NCBI GenBank assembly: GCA_004552445.1
Contig: SFOJ01000032.1
Coordinates: 1-7,775, forward strand
Direction: 5' to 3'
DNA length: 7,775 nucleotides
Origin: Mollicutes bacterium
GTDB lineage: Bacteria; Bacillota_I; Bacilli_A; RF39; UBA660
The notes under the pieces were generated by a model, which saw only the letters and a list, made by a program, of their open reading frames with translations, searched no databases and was not told the origin of the DNA. The position numbers and the translations under genes were made by a program. Below are positions 1-6,670 of the stretch, piece after piece (position 1 is the first letter of the stretch; each line of letters begins with the position of its first letter).

Positions 1-210
1 ATGTTTTATAATAATACTAATTTAAAAACTATATATGTAAGTGATACCTTTAATACTGATTCTATTACATCATAATCTAATATGTTTATAGACAGTAGTA
101 ATTTAGTAGGTGGTGCAGGTACTACATATAATAGTTCTTTTGTTGATAAGACATATGCAAGAATAGATGGTGGAACAAGTAGTCCTGGATATTTTACATT
201 AAAAAACTAG
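1..210 (+). pseudogene. C-terminal remnant of a BspA-like (DUF285) surface repeat protein, interrupted by a stop
   Basis: Frame 1 reads from the window edge to a TAG at 208-210, broken once by an in-frame TAA at 73-75. Before the stop it reads MFYNNTNLKTIYVSDTFNTD, a typical BspA/DUF285 leucine-rich repeat (MF, a short Asn/Thr-rich turn, then L-x-x-I-Y-V). After the stop come SNMF, LVGG, TTYNSS, DKTYARIDGG, PGYFTLKN and the end, matching the usual last unit and tail of these secreted proteins. Similarity continues without a shift across the TAA, and TCA to TAA is a one-base change, so a nonsense mutation fits best. The ATG at base 1 is probably an internal Met of a larger upstream gene. Such proteins are usually exported and surface-displayed; that role comes from the family and is not shown here. 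A sequencing error at 73-75 is the main alternative. Confidence 0.7.
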
Positions 211-228
211 TATTATTTAATGATAAAG

Positions 229-264
229 GTAAATGAAAATTTTAAAACTCATTTACTTTTTTTT
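229..264 (+). terminator. Rho-independent terminator after the BspA-like remnant
   Basis: GTAAATGA (229-236) and TCATTTAC (249-256) form a perfect 8-bp stem around an AT-rich loop, followed directly by eight T (257-264). It lies 19 nt after the TAG of the surface-protein remnant and before the arcA promoter, so it separates the two transcription units. The stem is AT-rich and only moderately strong. Confidence 0.7.
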
Positions 265-280
265 ATATAAAAGTTATAAT
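252..280 (+). promoter_or_regulatory. Sigma-A-type promoter of the arcA operon
   Basis: A -35-like TTTACT (252-257) is separated by 17 bp from a perfect -10 TATAAT (275-280). The -35 box lies in the descending arm of the preceding terminator, so the two signals share bases. Transcription would begin near 287, after the upstream in-frame ATG at 285, which supports translation from the ATG at 315. No arginine-responsive operator could be identified by eye. Confidence 0.6.
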
Positions 281-314
281 TATTATGAAGAATAGAGATG
301 GAAAGGAGAATTAT

Positions 315-1538
315 ATGTCAGGTATTCATGTATATAGTGAAATAAAACCTTTAAAGAGAGTATTATTACATAGACCTGGAGATGAATTTTTAAATTTAAC
401 TCCTAATACTTTGGAAAGACTTTTATTTGATGATATACCATATTTGAAGAAAGCTCAAGAAGAACATGATGTATTTGCTGGTGCTCTTAGAGCTGAAGGG
501 GTTGAGGTTGTATATCTTGTTGATTTAGCTGCTGAAGCATTAGATACACATCCTAAAGTAAGAGAAAAATTTTTGAAACAATTTATTAAAGAAGGGGGAG
601 TTACTTCTCCAATAGTATTTGATTTAGTATTTAATTATTTAAATCAATTTAAAGATAATCGTGAATTAATAAAAAAATGTATTACTGGTATAGATAGTGA
701 AGATTTAGAAGGATATAGACCAAGTAGTGGATTTTTTGCAACTCGTGATATTGGAAAAATGATATTAGATCCACTTCCAAATTTATATGCTCCACGTGAT
801 CCTTTTGCTTCAATTGGAGATGGAGTAAGTGTTCATAGAATGTATTCAGTAACTCGTCAAAGAGAAACTATATTTGCTGAATATATATTTAAATATCATC
901 CGGAATATAAAGATACTCCTAAATATTATGATAGATATAATGCTTATCATATTGAAGGTGGAGATATACAAGTATTAAGTGATGAAGTAATTGCAATAGG
1001 TATTTCTGAGAGAACAGAACCTGATGCGATAAATTTACTTGCTAAAAATATATTTAGTAGTAAAGGTAATAAATTTAAATATGTTCTAGCTTTTGATATT
1101 CCAGATGAAAGAAGTTTTATGCATTTAGATACTGTTATGACTAGATTAGATGTAGATAAATTTGCTGTTCATAGTCAAGTTATGCATGTAACTAAAGTTT
1201 TTGAAATTTCTAAGGGAAAGACTGAAGAAGAATTAAATATAGTTGAACTTAATATGCCACTTGATAAATTATTAGAAAAATACTTACATATAGATAAAGT
1301 TACTCTTATTAAATGTGGAGGAGGAAAGAGAATTCCTGCTGAAAGAGAACAATGGAGTGATGGAGCTAACTTACTTACTGTTAAACCAGGAGTAGCAATT
1401 GCTTATGATAGAAATCATGTAAGTAATGAAGTGTTTAGACAAGCTGGTATAAAAATAATAGAAGTACCAAGTAGTGAGCTATCTCGTGGTAGAGGTGGAC
1501 CTCACTGTATGAGTATGGCATTAGAAAGAGAGGATTAA
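315..1538 (+). CDS. arcA: Arginine deiminase
   Basis: Cytoplasmic hydrolase converting L-arginine to citrulline and ammonia, the first step of the ATP-yielding arginine deiminase pathway. The product is 407 aa, normal for the family. Guanidino-group-modifying landmarks are in order: FDD at 38-40, RDPF from 161, EGGD at 214-217, H270 and D272 in FMHLDT, and the nucleophile C398 in RGRGGPHCM near the C-terminus. An in-frame ATG at 285 would add 10 residues (MKNRDGKENY). I prefer 315 because GAAAGGAG sits 6 nt upstream and because the promoter's predicted start (about 287) falls after 285. arcB follows 4 nt after the stop, with its ribosome-binding site inside the arcA 3' end. No catalytic residue is missing. 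Confidence 0.97.
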   Translation: MSGIHVYSEIKPLKRVLLHRPGDEFLNLTPNTLERLLFDDIPYLKKAQEEHDVFAGALRAEGVEVVYLVDLAAEALDTHPKVREKFLKQFIKEGGVTSPIVFDLVFNYLNQFKDNRELIKKCITGIDSEDLEGYRPSSGFFATRDIGKMILDPLPNLYAPRDPFASIGDGVSVHRMYSVTRQRETIFAEYIFKYHPEYKDTPKYYDRYNAYHIEGGDIQVLSDEVIAIGISERTEPDAINLLAKNIFSSKGNKFKYVLAFDIPDERSFMHLDTVMTRLDVDKFAVHSQVMHVTKVFEISKGKTEEELNIVELNMPLDKLLEKYLHIDKVTLIKCGGGKRIPAEREQWSDGANLLTVKPGVAIAYDRNHVSNEVFRQAGIKIIEVPSSELSRGRGGPHCMSMALERED

Positions 1539-1542
1539 AAAG

Positions 1543-2535
1543 ATGGTTGATTTAAGAAAAAAATGTTTTTTAAAAATATTTGATTTTAAAGAAGAAGAAA
1601 TTAGATATTTATTAGACTTAGCAAAGGATTTTAAAGAAAAGAAGCATAATCATATTGTTCATGATTATTTAAAAGGTAAGAATATTGCTTTAATATTTGA
1701 AAAAACTAGTACTAGAACTAGATGTTCATTTGAAGTTGCTGCTTATGATTTGGGTATGCACACTACATATTTAGATTCAAGTGGAAGTCAACTTGGTAAG
1801 AAAGAGAGTATTGCTGATACTGCAAGAGTTTTAGGAAGAATGTATGATGGTATTGAATTTAGAGGATTTAAACAAGCATCAGTAAATGATTTAGCTAAAT
1901 ATTCTGGTGTGCCTGTATGGAATGGACTTACTGATACTTTTCATCCTACACAAGTTCTTGCTGACTTTATGACTATGGAAGAGCACTTTGGTCATTTAAA
2001 AGGATTAAAACTTGTTTTTATTGGTGATACAAGAAATAATATAGCTAATTCATTAACAGTTATGAGTGCTAAAATGGGAGTTAACTTTGTTGCTTGTGGA
2101 CCTAAAGAATTATGGGGTGATGAAAAAATTCTTTCAAAAGCTCGTACTATTGCTCAAAAAAATGGTTGCACAATTACACAAACTGAAGATGTAAATGAAG
2201 CATTTAAAGATGCTGATGTAATATATACTGATGTATGGGTATCAATGGGAGAACCAGATGAAATATGGGAAAAGAGAATTAAACTATTAAAACCATATCA
2301 AGTTGATAAAGAAAAAATGTCAATGGCTAAAAAAGATGCTATATTTATGCATGCTTTACCTTCATTCCATGATCAAAATACTTCAATAGGAGTAGATATT
2401 AATAATAAATTTGGCATTCCTGAAATGGAAGTTACTAATGAAGTATTTGAAAGTGAACAATCAGTTGTATTTGATGAAGCAGAAAATAGAATGCATACTA
2501 TTAAAGCAGTTATGTATGCAACACTAAAAGATTAA
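1543..2535 (+). CDS. arcB: Ornithine carbamoyltransferase (catabolic) with altered HCLP motif
   Basis: Converts citrulline and phosphate to ornithine and carbamoyl phosphate, the second step of arginine breakdown; carbamate kinase (not in this window) would then make ATP. The product is 330 aa, normal length. Carbamoyl-phosphate motifs STRTR (56-60) and HPTQ (134-137) are present, as are GDTRNN (161-166), the ornithine-side TDVWVSMGE (from 229) and the C-terminal EVFES...SVVFDEAENR segment. The usual HCLP is HALP here: the ornithine-contacting cysteine is Ala271, encoded by GCT at 2353-2355 and two base changes from a Cys codon. Everything around it is conserved (FMH-A-LPSFHD), so activity may be retained with altered ornithine affinity; that is inference. 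AGAGAGGA at 1527-1534, inside arcA, provides the ribosome-binding site and implies cotranscription. The neighbour arcA supports the catabolic rather than biosynthetic role. Confidence 0.95.
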   Translation: MVDLRKKCFLKIFDFKEEEIRYLLDLAKDFKEKKHNHIVHDYLKGKNIALIFEKTSTRTRCSFEVAAYDLGMHTTYLDSSGSQLGKKESIADTARVLGRMYDGIEFRGFKQASVNDLAKYSGVPVWNGLTDTFHPTQVLADFMTMEEHFGHLKGLKLVFIGDTRNNIANSLTVMSAKMGVNFVACGPKELWGDEKILSKARTIAQKNGCTITQTEDVNEAFKDADVIYTDVWVSMGEPDEIWEKRIKLLKPYQVDKEKMSMAKKDAIFMHALPSFHDQNTSIGVDINNKFGIPEMEVTNEVFESEQSVVFDEAENRMHTIKAVMYATLKD

Positions 2536-2557
2536 TAAAAGTTAGGGAGTTTTAAAA

Positions 2558-3274
2558 ATGAGGTTGATTAAGAAAATATTTATAATTACTATTGTACTAT
2601 TATTAATATTATCATGCTTATCTTATATAGATTATTTTCTTGTCAAAACTAAAAATGTTGTACCTAAGATTTCTTTGAAGGAAGAAAAAAAAGAATTTAT
2701 CGTATATAAAGCACCATTTTATAAAGTATGGTATTGTAAAGACAGTAAAATAATTGTAATTGGAGGATACGATGATCCTGATGCAGTTTGTCCTAAAAAC
2801 TATACTTATGATAATGGATATTATACTAATTCTTTAGGAATAAAAATTTCTCAAAGAGATTTAGAGTTAATTACAAAAAATGGTATTTATACAAGTGAAA
2901 TGGTTGAAGCAATGAAGGATAATAAATCTCTTAATGATGCTGTATATGTTGCTTCTTTATATGGAAAGACAGTTTATAAAAAAATAGTTGACAAAAAAGA
3001 TAATGAAATTTTGGTAGATGATAATTATTTAGTTGTTTTTCCTGAATTTAAAAAAGTAAAAGGTATATATGATTGGTATTATGATGAAGAAGATGAAACA
3101 CAAATTTATTGCTTAAAGGAAAAAGATAATGAAATAATTTATTCTAAGTATGAGAATAATAGTTGTGATAAAAATTATAATAAGTTAAAACTTGATGCTG
3201 AATGGTGTGGTAAATATAAGGATTCGACACTTGTATATAATGAAGATGTAATTAAGAAATTATGTGAAGAGTAA
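2558..3274 (+). CDS. Unrecognised membrane-anchored extracytoplasmic protein with three cysteine pairs
   Basis: No family recognised. The 238-aa product begins MRLIKK, then one strongly hydrophobic segment (about 7-23), giving a positive-inside signal anchor and an extracytoplasmic remainder. ILSC at 17-20 resembles a lipobox only weakly. The outer part is rich in Lys, Asp, Glu and Tyr. Six cysteines fall into pairs with similar spacing: C60-C78, C185-C203 and C217-C236. The first two pairs share C-x17-C-x-KNY, preceded by WY or IY, which implies an internal duplication, probably stabilised by disulfides. It starts 22 nt after arcB with AGGGAG at 2544-2549, and no promoter is evident in the gap, so it is probably the last gene of the arc operon. 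A role in arginine metabolism cannot be deduced. Its stop codon lies in the terminator stem. Confidence 0.8.
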   Translation: MRLIKKIFIITIVLLLILSCLSYIDYFLVKTKNVVPKISLKEEKKEFIVYKAPFYKVWYCKDSKIIVIGGYDDPDAVCPKNYTYDNGYYTNSLGIKISQRDLELITKNGIYTSEMVEAMKDNKSLNDAVYVASLYGKTVYKKIVDKKDNEILVDDNYLVVFPEFKKVKGIYDWYYDEEDETQIYCLKEKDNEIIYSKYENNSCDKNYNKLKLDAEWCGKYKDSTLVYNEDVIKKLCEE

Positions 3275-3293
3275 GATTAGTTACTCTTTTTTT
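3267..3293 (+). terminator. Rho-independent terminator ending the arcA-arcB operon
   Basis: AAGAGTAA (3267-3274) pairs with TTACTCTT (3281-3288) across a 6-nt loop, followed by more T to 3293. The ascending arm contains the last codons and the TAA stop of the preceding gene. Confidence 0.8.
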
Positions 3294-3294
3294 C

Positions 3295-3323
3295 TTGTTT
3301 ATGTATATTTAACGTGGTATAAT
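3295..3323 (+). promoter_or_regulatory. Promoter of the cdsA-rseP operon
   Basis: TTGTTT (3295-3300), a 17-bp spacer and a perfect TATAAT (3318-3323), preceded by TGG so that the -10 is of the extended TGn type. Transcription should start near 3330. This is only about 10 nt before the preferred cdsA start at 3340 and just after the upstream ATG at 3328, so the mRNA leader would be very short. Confidence 0.75.
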
Positions 3324-3339
3324 TGATATGGTGAAGTAT

Positions 3340-4137
3340 ATGAAAAAAAGAGTTATTAGTGCTATAGTAGCTTTGATTATTGTAGTACCATTATTGATTT
3401 TAGGTGGTTATTGGTTTTATATAGGAGCATGCGTTATAGGAGTAATTGGGTTTAATGAATTTTTATTAGTTCGTGAGAAGGAAAAAAAGTTACCGTTAAT
3501 AGTTAAATGTTTATCAATGGCTGCTTTTATACTTTTAATGATGTCATCAATATCTAATAGTTATATATTTAAAATTGATTATAGATCTCTATCATTAGTT
3601 ATGTTATGTTGCTTACTACCATTATTATTTTATCCTGATAGGAAAGAATTTGATGCTGATGATGCATTTTATCTATTAGGTGGTGTATTCTTTTTAGGAA
3701 CTGCATTTAATTTCTTAATTACTATTAGAAATATGAGTTTAGACTATTTAGTTTACATTATGTTAGTAACATTTATGACAGATACATTTGCTCATTTCTT
3801 TGGAACTAAGTTAGGAAGAATTAAATTATGTCCTAAAATTAGTCCTAATAAAACAGTAGAAGGAGCTTTAGGTGGTACTTTCTTTGGTACTTTTATTGGA
3901 GTTATATATTTTATTACATTTGTTAAGACTGATGCTAATTTATTATCTGTATGTTTAATATCTTTATTTTTATCAGTTATGGCTCAATTTGGAGATTTAT
4001 TCTTTTCATCAGTTAAGAGAAAATATGGTGTTAAAGATTATGGAAATATTATGCCAGGACATGGCGGAGTATTAGACAGAGTAGATAGTTTATTATTTGC
4101 TATATTAGCTTTTACTTTTGCAATAACATTCTTCTAG
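3340..4137 (+). CDS. cdsA: Phosphatidate cytidylyltransferase (CDP-diglyceride synthase)
   Basis: Integral membrane enzyme making CDP-diacylglycerol from phosphatidic acid and CTP, the precursor of phosphatidylglycerol and cardiolipin. The product is 265 aa from this start. It has multiple hydrophobic segments throughout and the complete CDS signature near the C-terminus: S-S-V-K-R, then K-D-Y-G, then PGHGGVLDRVD (about 223-249), including the metal-binding Asp residues. An in-frame ATG at 3328 would add MVKY. I prefer 3340 (MKKRVISAI) because the promoter predicts transcription from about 3330, which would leave the upstream ATG partly or wholly outside the message. GGTGA 5 nt upstream of 3340 is a modest ribosome-binding site. 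If transcription starts exactly at 3328 the gene would be leaderless. rseP follows directly, the usual Firmicutes adjacency; uppS and dxr, often present in that cluster, are absent here. Confidence 0.95.
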   Translation: MKKRVISAIVALIIVVPLLILGGYWFYIGACVIGVIGFNEFLLVREKEKKLPLIVKCLSMAAFILLMMSSISNSYIFKIDYRSLSLVMLCCLLPLLFYPDRKEFDADDAFYLLGGVFFLGTAFNFLITIRNMSLDYLVYIMLVTFMTDTFAHFFGTKLGRIKLCPKISPNKTVEGALGGTFFGTFIGVIYFITFVKTDANLLSVCLISLFLSVMAQFGDLFFSSVKRKYGVKDYGNIMPGHGGVLDRVDSLLFAILAFTFAITFF

Positions 4138-4147
4138 GAGGGTAAAA

Positions 4148-5209
4148 ATGAATTTCTTGATAACGTTATTGATATTAATTATAATTTTAGGTGTGATAAT
4201 AATTGTCCATGAATTTGGACATTTTATTGCGGCAAAAAAAGGCGGAGTTTATGTAGATGAATTTTCGTTTGGTATGGGGCCTCAATTATTAAAATATAAA
4301 CCTAAAAATAGTGAAACAACTTATTCATTAAGAGCTTTTCCAATTGGTGGTTTTGTTTCTATGGCGGAAAAAGAAGATCCAAGTAACAAAGCTCTTAAGA
4401 AAACACGAGTACTTGAAAATAAAAGTTTTGGAAGAAAACTTTTAGTATTTATTAATGGTATTTTGCTTAACTGTTTCCTAGCTATTTTCTTATTCTTTAT
4501 AAGTGGACTTTTTTATGGAAGACCTGTTAGTGAACCAGTAATTAATAAAGTTGTTGAAGGAATGGCTGCTCAAAAGGCTGGACTTGAAAGCGGAGATAAA
4601 ATTCTTGAAGTTAATGGTGTTAAAATAAATACTTGGGATGATTTCTTATTAGAAGCATCTGCTAAAAAGTTAAAAGAAAAATATATTTTTAAAGTTGAAA
4701 AAAATAATGGAGATATAAAAGAATATAGTTTGATTCCTGAAGTGCAGGAAGTTGAAGGCCAAGAAGTTAAAGTATTTGGCATACAATCTAGTGGGACAAC
4801 TTATTATAAAGGATTTAAAAATGCAGTAATATATGCATTTGAGGGTTTCTATACTAACTTTAAAACTATTCTTAAGATATTAGGAAACTTATTTACTGGT
4901 GAAGTACCAGTTAAAAGTCTTAGTGGACCAGTTGGAATATATTCACTTGTGGATTCTGTTAAATCTCAAGGATTAAATACATTATTATATTTAACAGCAT
5001 ATTTATCTATTAATGTTGCAATTATAAATTTAATACCTATACCAGTATTTGATGGTGGTAGAGTATTAATATTATTAATAGAAAAAATAACTAGAAAGAA
5101 ATCTAGTGAGAATTTAGAAGCAATTTTAAATTATGTTGGATTTGCTCTAATGATTCTTTTAATGGTTTATGTTACATTTAATGATATAATAAGACTTGTG
5201 GTGAAATAA
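4148..5209 (+). CDS. rseP: RseP/RasP-type site-2 intramembrane zinc metalloprotease with PDZ domain
   Basis: Site-2 protease that cuts membrane-spanning segments, in relatives anti-sigma factors and leftover signal peptides. The product is 353 aa. The first membrane helix carries the zinc motif HEFGH (H21, E22, H25). A PDZ-like domain follows at roughly 137-210, with GMAAQKAGL and GDKILEVNGVKI. The later membrane helix has NLIPIPVFDGG, whose Asp302 is the third zinc ligand of the family, and a last hydrophobic segment sits near the C-terminus. TAGGAGGG at 4135-4142 gives a strong ribosome-binding site that overlaps the cdsA stop, so the two are cotranscribed. The stop overlaps the next gene's start as TAATG. 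Substrates are not shown; no anti-sigma factor gene is present in this window. Confidence 0.95.
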   Translation: MNFLITLLILIIILGVIIIVHEFGHFIAAKKGGVYVDEFSFGMGPQLLKYKPKNSETTYSLRAFPIGGFVSMAEKEDPSNKALKKTRVLENKSFGRKLLVFINGILLNCFLAIFLFFISGLFYGRPVSEPVINKVVEGMAAQKAGLESGDKILEVNGVKINTWDDFLLEASAKKLKEKYIFKVEKNNGDIKEYSLIPEVQEVEGQEVKVFGIQSSGTTYYKGFKNAVIYAFEGFYTNFKTILKILGNLFTGEVPVKSLSGPVGIYSLVDSVKSQGLNTLLYLTAYLSINVAIINLIPIPVFDGGRVLILLIEKITRKKSSENLEAILNYVGFALMILLMVYVTFNDIIRLVVK

Positions 5210-5580
5210 TGAAGAATAGTTATTTAGATAATAAAGTTGTTTTAAAATATTGTCCTGATTACTATAGAATAATTAATGAGGAATTTAGTGAACTTGATTA
5301 TATGACTGATAAAATAATAACTATTTTTCAGTCTTATATATTTAAAATTGATATTACAGATAAAGCTGCTTTAAAAAAAGTAAGTACATTTAATAATGCA
5401 GTTGCTAGATATATTGATGACAGGGAGTTTAAGACTTTACTCACTTCTTCTTTGACATCTTTAAAAGTTTCTAAAAAAGAAACTGATGTTATTGGTGTAA
5501 TAGTAAAAACTATTATAGATGAGTATAAAAAGTATATGGAAGGATTTACAAGAAATTTGTATATTCCTAGATGGATTTAA
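5209..5580 (+). CDS. Unrecognised small soluble protein, coupled to rseP
   Basis: No family recognised. The 123-aa product has no signal peptide or membrane segment and looks mostly alpha-helical, with amphipathic stretches such as AALKKVSTFNNAVARYIDD (53-71) and DVIGVIVKTIIDEYKKYM (93-110). It ends in an aromatic, Arg-containing tail (NLYIPRWI). The ATG shares one base with the rseP stop (TAATG, 5207-5211), a typical translational-coupling arrangement, and no separate ribosome-binding site is needed. Its position between an intramembrane protease and an HD hydrolase suggests co-expression with both, but no function can be assigned. Confidence 0.8.
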   Translation: MKNSYLDNKVVLKYCPDYYRIINEEFSELDYMTDKIITIFQSYIFKIDITDKAALKKVSTFNNAVARYIDDREFKTLLTSSLTSLKVSKKETDVIGVIVKTIIDEYKKYMEGFTRNLYIPRWI

Positions 5581-5599
5581 TAAGGTGTGGTAATAAAAA

Positions 5600-6088
5600 A
5601 TGAATTATGATAAAAGCTTATACTATGAAATTTATAGCGAGTTTTATAGTGTTAATAAGTTTAGAAAACTTAAGTCTATAATTCATCATGGTGATAATAG
5701 ACTTAATCATATAAATAGAGTCGCTAAAATGAGTTTTTTTGTCTCTTCAAAATTGGGTTTAGATTATATTTCTTGTACTAGAGGTGCGCTTATGCATGAT
5801 TTTTTTACTACTGATGATTTAAGTAAAACTGATAGTAGATATAAAGATTTTTTAAAGTCTCATCCTAAAGAAGCCTTAGTTAATGCTTCTAAGTATTTTG
5901 AAATAAATGAAGTAGAAGAAGATATAATACTTACACATATGTACCCAATTACTAGAGTTAAACCTAAGTATATAGAATCTAAAATAGTTAGTTTTTGTGA
6001 TAAGTTAGTTAGTTTTTATGAATTTTTTAGATTCGAAGTTAAAGCTAATTTATGTTATGCATTATTATCTATTTATAAATTAATTTAG
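5600..6088 (+). CDS. HD-domain metal-dependent phosphohydrolase-like protein
   Basis: HD-superfamily protein, 162 aa, probably cytoplasmic; members hydrolyse phosphoester bonds in nucleotides or signalling molecules. The order of likely metal ligands is visible: H37 (in NHINRV), H66-D67 (ALMHDFF), H88 (SHP), H113 (LTHMYP) and D134 (SFCDKL). The H...HD...H...H...D set resembles HD proteins that can hold two metals rather than the minimal H-HD-D set. The hydrophobic helix around 41-54 after H37, and the Gly-Leu-Asp before the HD helix, are also typical. No GYP motif, sensor or membrane segment is present, so it seems to be a free-standing catalytic domain. AAGGTG at 5582-5587, 12 nt before the ATG, is a rather distant ribosome-binding site. 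It is the last gene of the cdsA operon; its substrate is unknown. Confidence 0.85.
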   Translation: MNYDKSLYYEIYSEFYSVNKFRKLKSIIHHGDNRLNHINRVAKMSFFVSSKLGLDYISCTRGALMHDFFTTDDLSKTDSRYKDFLKSHPKEALVNASKYFEINEVEEDIILTHMYPITRVKPKYIESKIVSFCDKLVSFYEFFRFEVKANLCYALLSIYKLI

Positions 6089-6109
6089 ACTAGTTACTAG
6101 TCTTTTTTT
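6087..6109 (+). terminator. Rho-independent terminator ending the cdsA-rseP operon
   Basis: AGACTAG (6087-6093) and CTAGTCT (6097-6103) pair perfectly around a TTA loop, with six more T after them (6104-6109). The ascending arm shares AG with the TAG stop of the HD gene. Confidence 0.8.
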
Positions 6110-6113
6110 GTGT

Positions 6114-6119
6114 TACAAT
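6114..6119 (+). promoter_or_regulatory. Candidate -10 box of the tRNA-Arg promoter
   Basis: TACAAT lies 8 nt before the mature tRNA 5' end, between the preceding terminator's T-run and the tRNA. At 17-bp spacing the -35 would be TAGTTA (6091-6096), inside the terminator loop, and is a weak match. A dedicated promoter is expected because the tRNA follows a terminator. Confidence 0.4.
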
Positions 6120-6127
6120 AAATATGT

Positions 6128-6204
6128 GTCCCTGTAGCTCAGTAGGATAGAGCAATTGCCTCCTAAGCAATAGGTCGTTGGTTCGATTCCAATCAGGGAC
6201 GCCA
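6128..6204 (+). tRNA. tRNA-Arg, anticodon CCU (reads AGG)
   Basis: A full cloverleaf folds by eye. The acceptor arms GTCCCTG and CAGGGAC pair perfectly, with discriminator G and an encoded CCA. The D arm is GCTC...GAGC. The anticodon arm is ATTGC-CTCCTAA-GCAAT with anticodon CCT at loop positions 34-36. The T arm is GTTGG-TTCGATT-CCAAT with one G-T pair. Length is 77 nt with CCA. This tRNA reads the Arg codon AGG, fitting a genome that prefers AGA/AGG for Arg. It marks the border between housekeeping genes and the less ordinary genes to its right, and tRNA 3' ends are common integration sites, but no copy of this 3' end is repeated elsewhere in the window. Confidence 0.97.
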
Positions 6205-6216
6205 GATGAAATTATA

Positions 6217-6251
6217 TGTCTTGAAATTATAAGAGTTTCAAGGCATTTTTT
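6217..6251 (+). terminator. Rho-independent terminator downstream of tRNA-Arg
   Basis: TGTCTTGAAA (6217-6226) pairs with TTTCAAGGCA (6236-6245) as a 10-bp stem with one G-U, a 9-nt loop, and a T-run from 6246 continuing in T-rich sequence. It is well placed to end the tRNA transcript. Confidence 0.8.
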
Positions 6252-6415
6252 ATTTTTTTAAAAGTGATATAAAGTGATATAACATGATTTGACATAATAT
6301 TTGTTACGGAACTTTTTACGGCACCACTAAAAGATAACTTAACTATCGGTAATATAAGAGATAAAACACATCTTAAAAATAGCTGCACTTTAAAAAGTGA
6401 CAGAAAGGAAAGAAA
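6252..6415 (+). other. Intergenic stretch between the tRNA terminator and a small ORF; no gene recognised
   Basis: Visible features are an exact tandem copy of AAAGTGATAT (6261-6280), a consensus TTGACA (6289-6294) without a good -10 at the right distance, a spaced direct repeat of TTACGG (6304-6309 and 6316-6321), and a small inverted repeat CACTTT...AAAGTG (6386-6399) just before the next ribosome-binding site. The reverse strand is open for about 60 codons, ending at a TAA complementary to about 6228-6230, but has no clear start or recognised product. I cannot assign a function. Confidence 0.4.
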
Positions 6416-6670
6416 ATGGAAGAAAAATTGAAAGATTTAAAGGATGTAAACTTCATTTTTATGGATAACATGAAACAAACTTTATTTGATATGATGGCTA
6501 TTCAAAAACTTTTAGAGAGTGAGGATTTAGATTATAGAGAACAATCCAGTGGAAGCTTCTATTGTAAGAGCAAATTTAAATGTAAAGGATTCAGACAAAT
6601 GAAAAAGTGGACTAAACTTTTAATGTTTATATTACTATACCCTTTTAATATATTTGGTAATAAGAAGTAA
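6416..6670 (+). CDS. Small unrecognised protein with a hydrophobic C-terminal segment
   Basis: An 84-aa product with no recognised family. Residues 1-45 form an acidic, amphipathic helical region (MEEKLKDLKDVNF and then MDNMKQTLFDMMAIQKLLES). A Cys/Lys-rich stretch follows (FYCKSKFKCKGF), then a hydrophobic segment (about 67-80, LLMFILLYPFNIF) flanked by lysines, so the C-terminus may sit in or on the membrane. GAAAGGAAAG just before the ATG is a good ribosome-binding site, which supports translation. It is the first gene after the tRNA-Arg, and the next small ORF also ends in a short hydrophobic stretch following Lys/Arg residues. Phage-related, toxin-like or regulatory roles are all possible; none is shown. 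Confidence 0.55.
   Translation: MEEKLKDLKDVNFIFMDNMKQTLFDMMAIQKLLESEDLDYREQSSGSFYCKSKFKCKGFRQMKKWTKLLMFILLYPFNIFGNKK

Noticed and set aside
285..314. Upstream ATG extending arcA by 10 residues
   Set aside because: The predicted transcription start (about 287) is after this ATG, and the strong GAAAGGAG precedes the ATG at 315, where the protein also begins in family-typical fashion (MSGIHVYSEI).
4570..4782. Minus-strand 70-codon ORF inside rseP
   Set aside because: It lies wholly inside the PDZ-coding part of rseP, has no convincing ribosome-binding site, and its Ser/Thr/Pro-rich composition is that expected of an antisense shadow.
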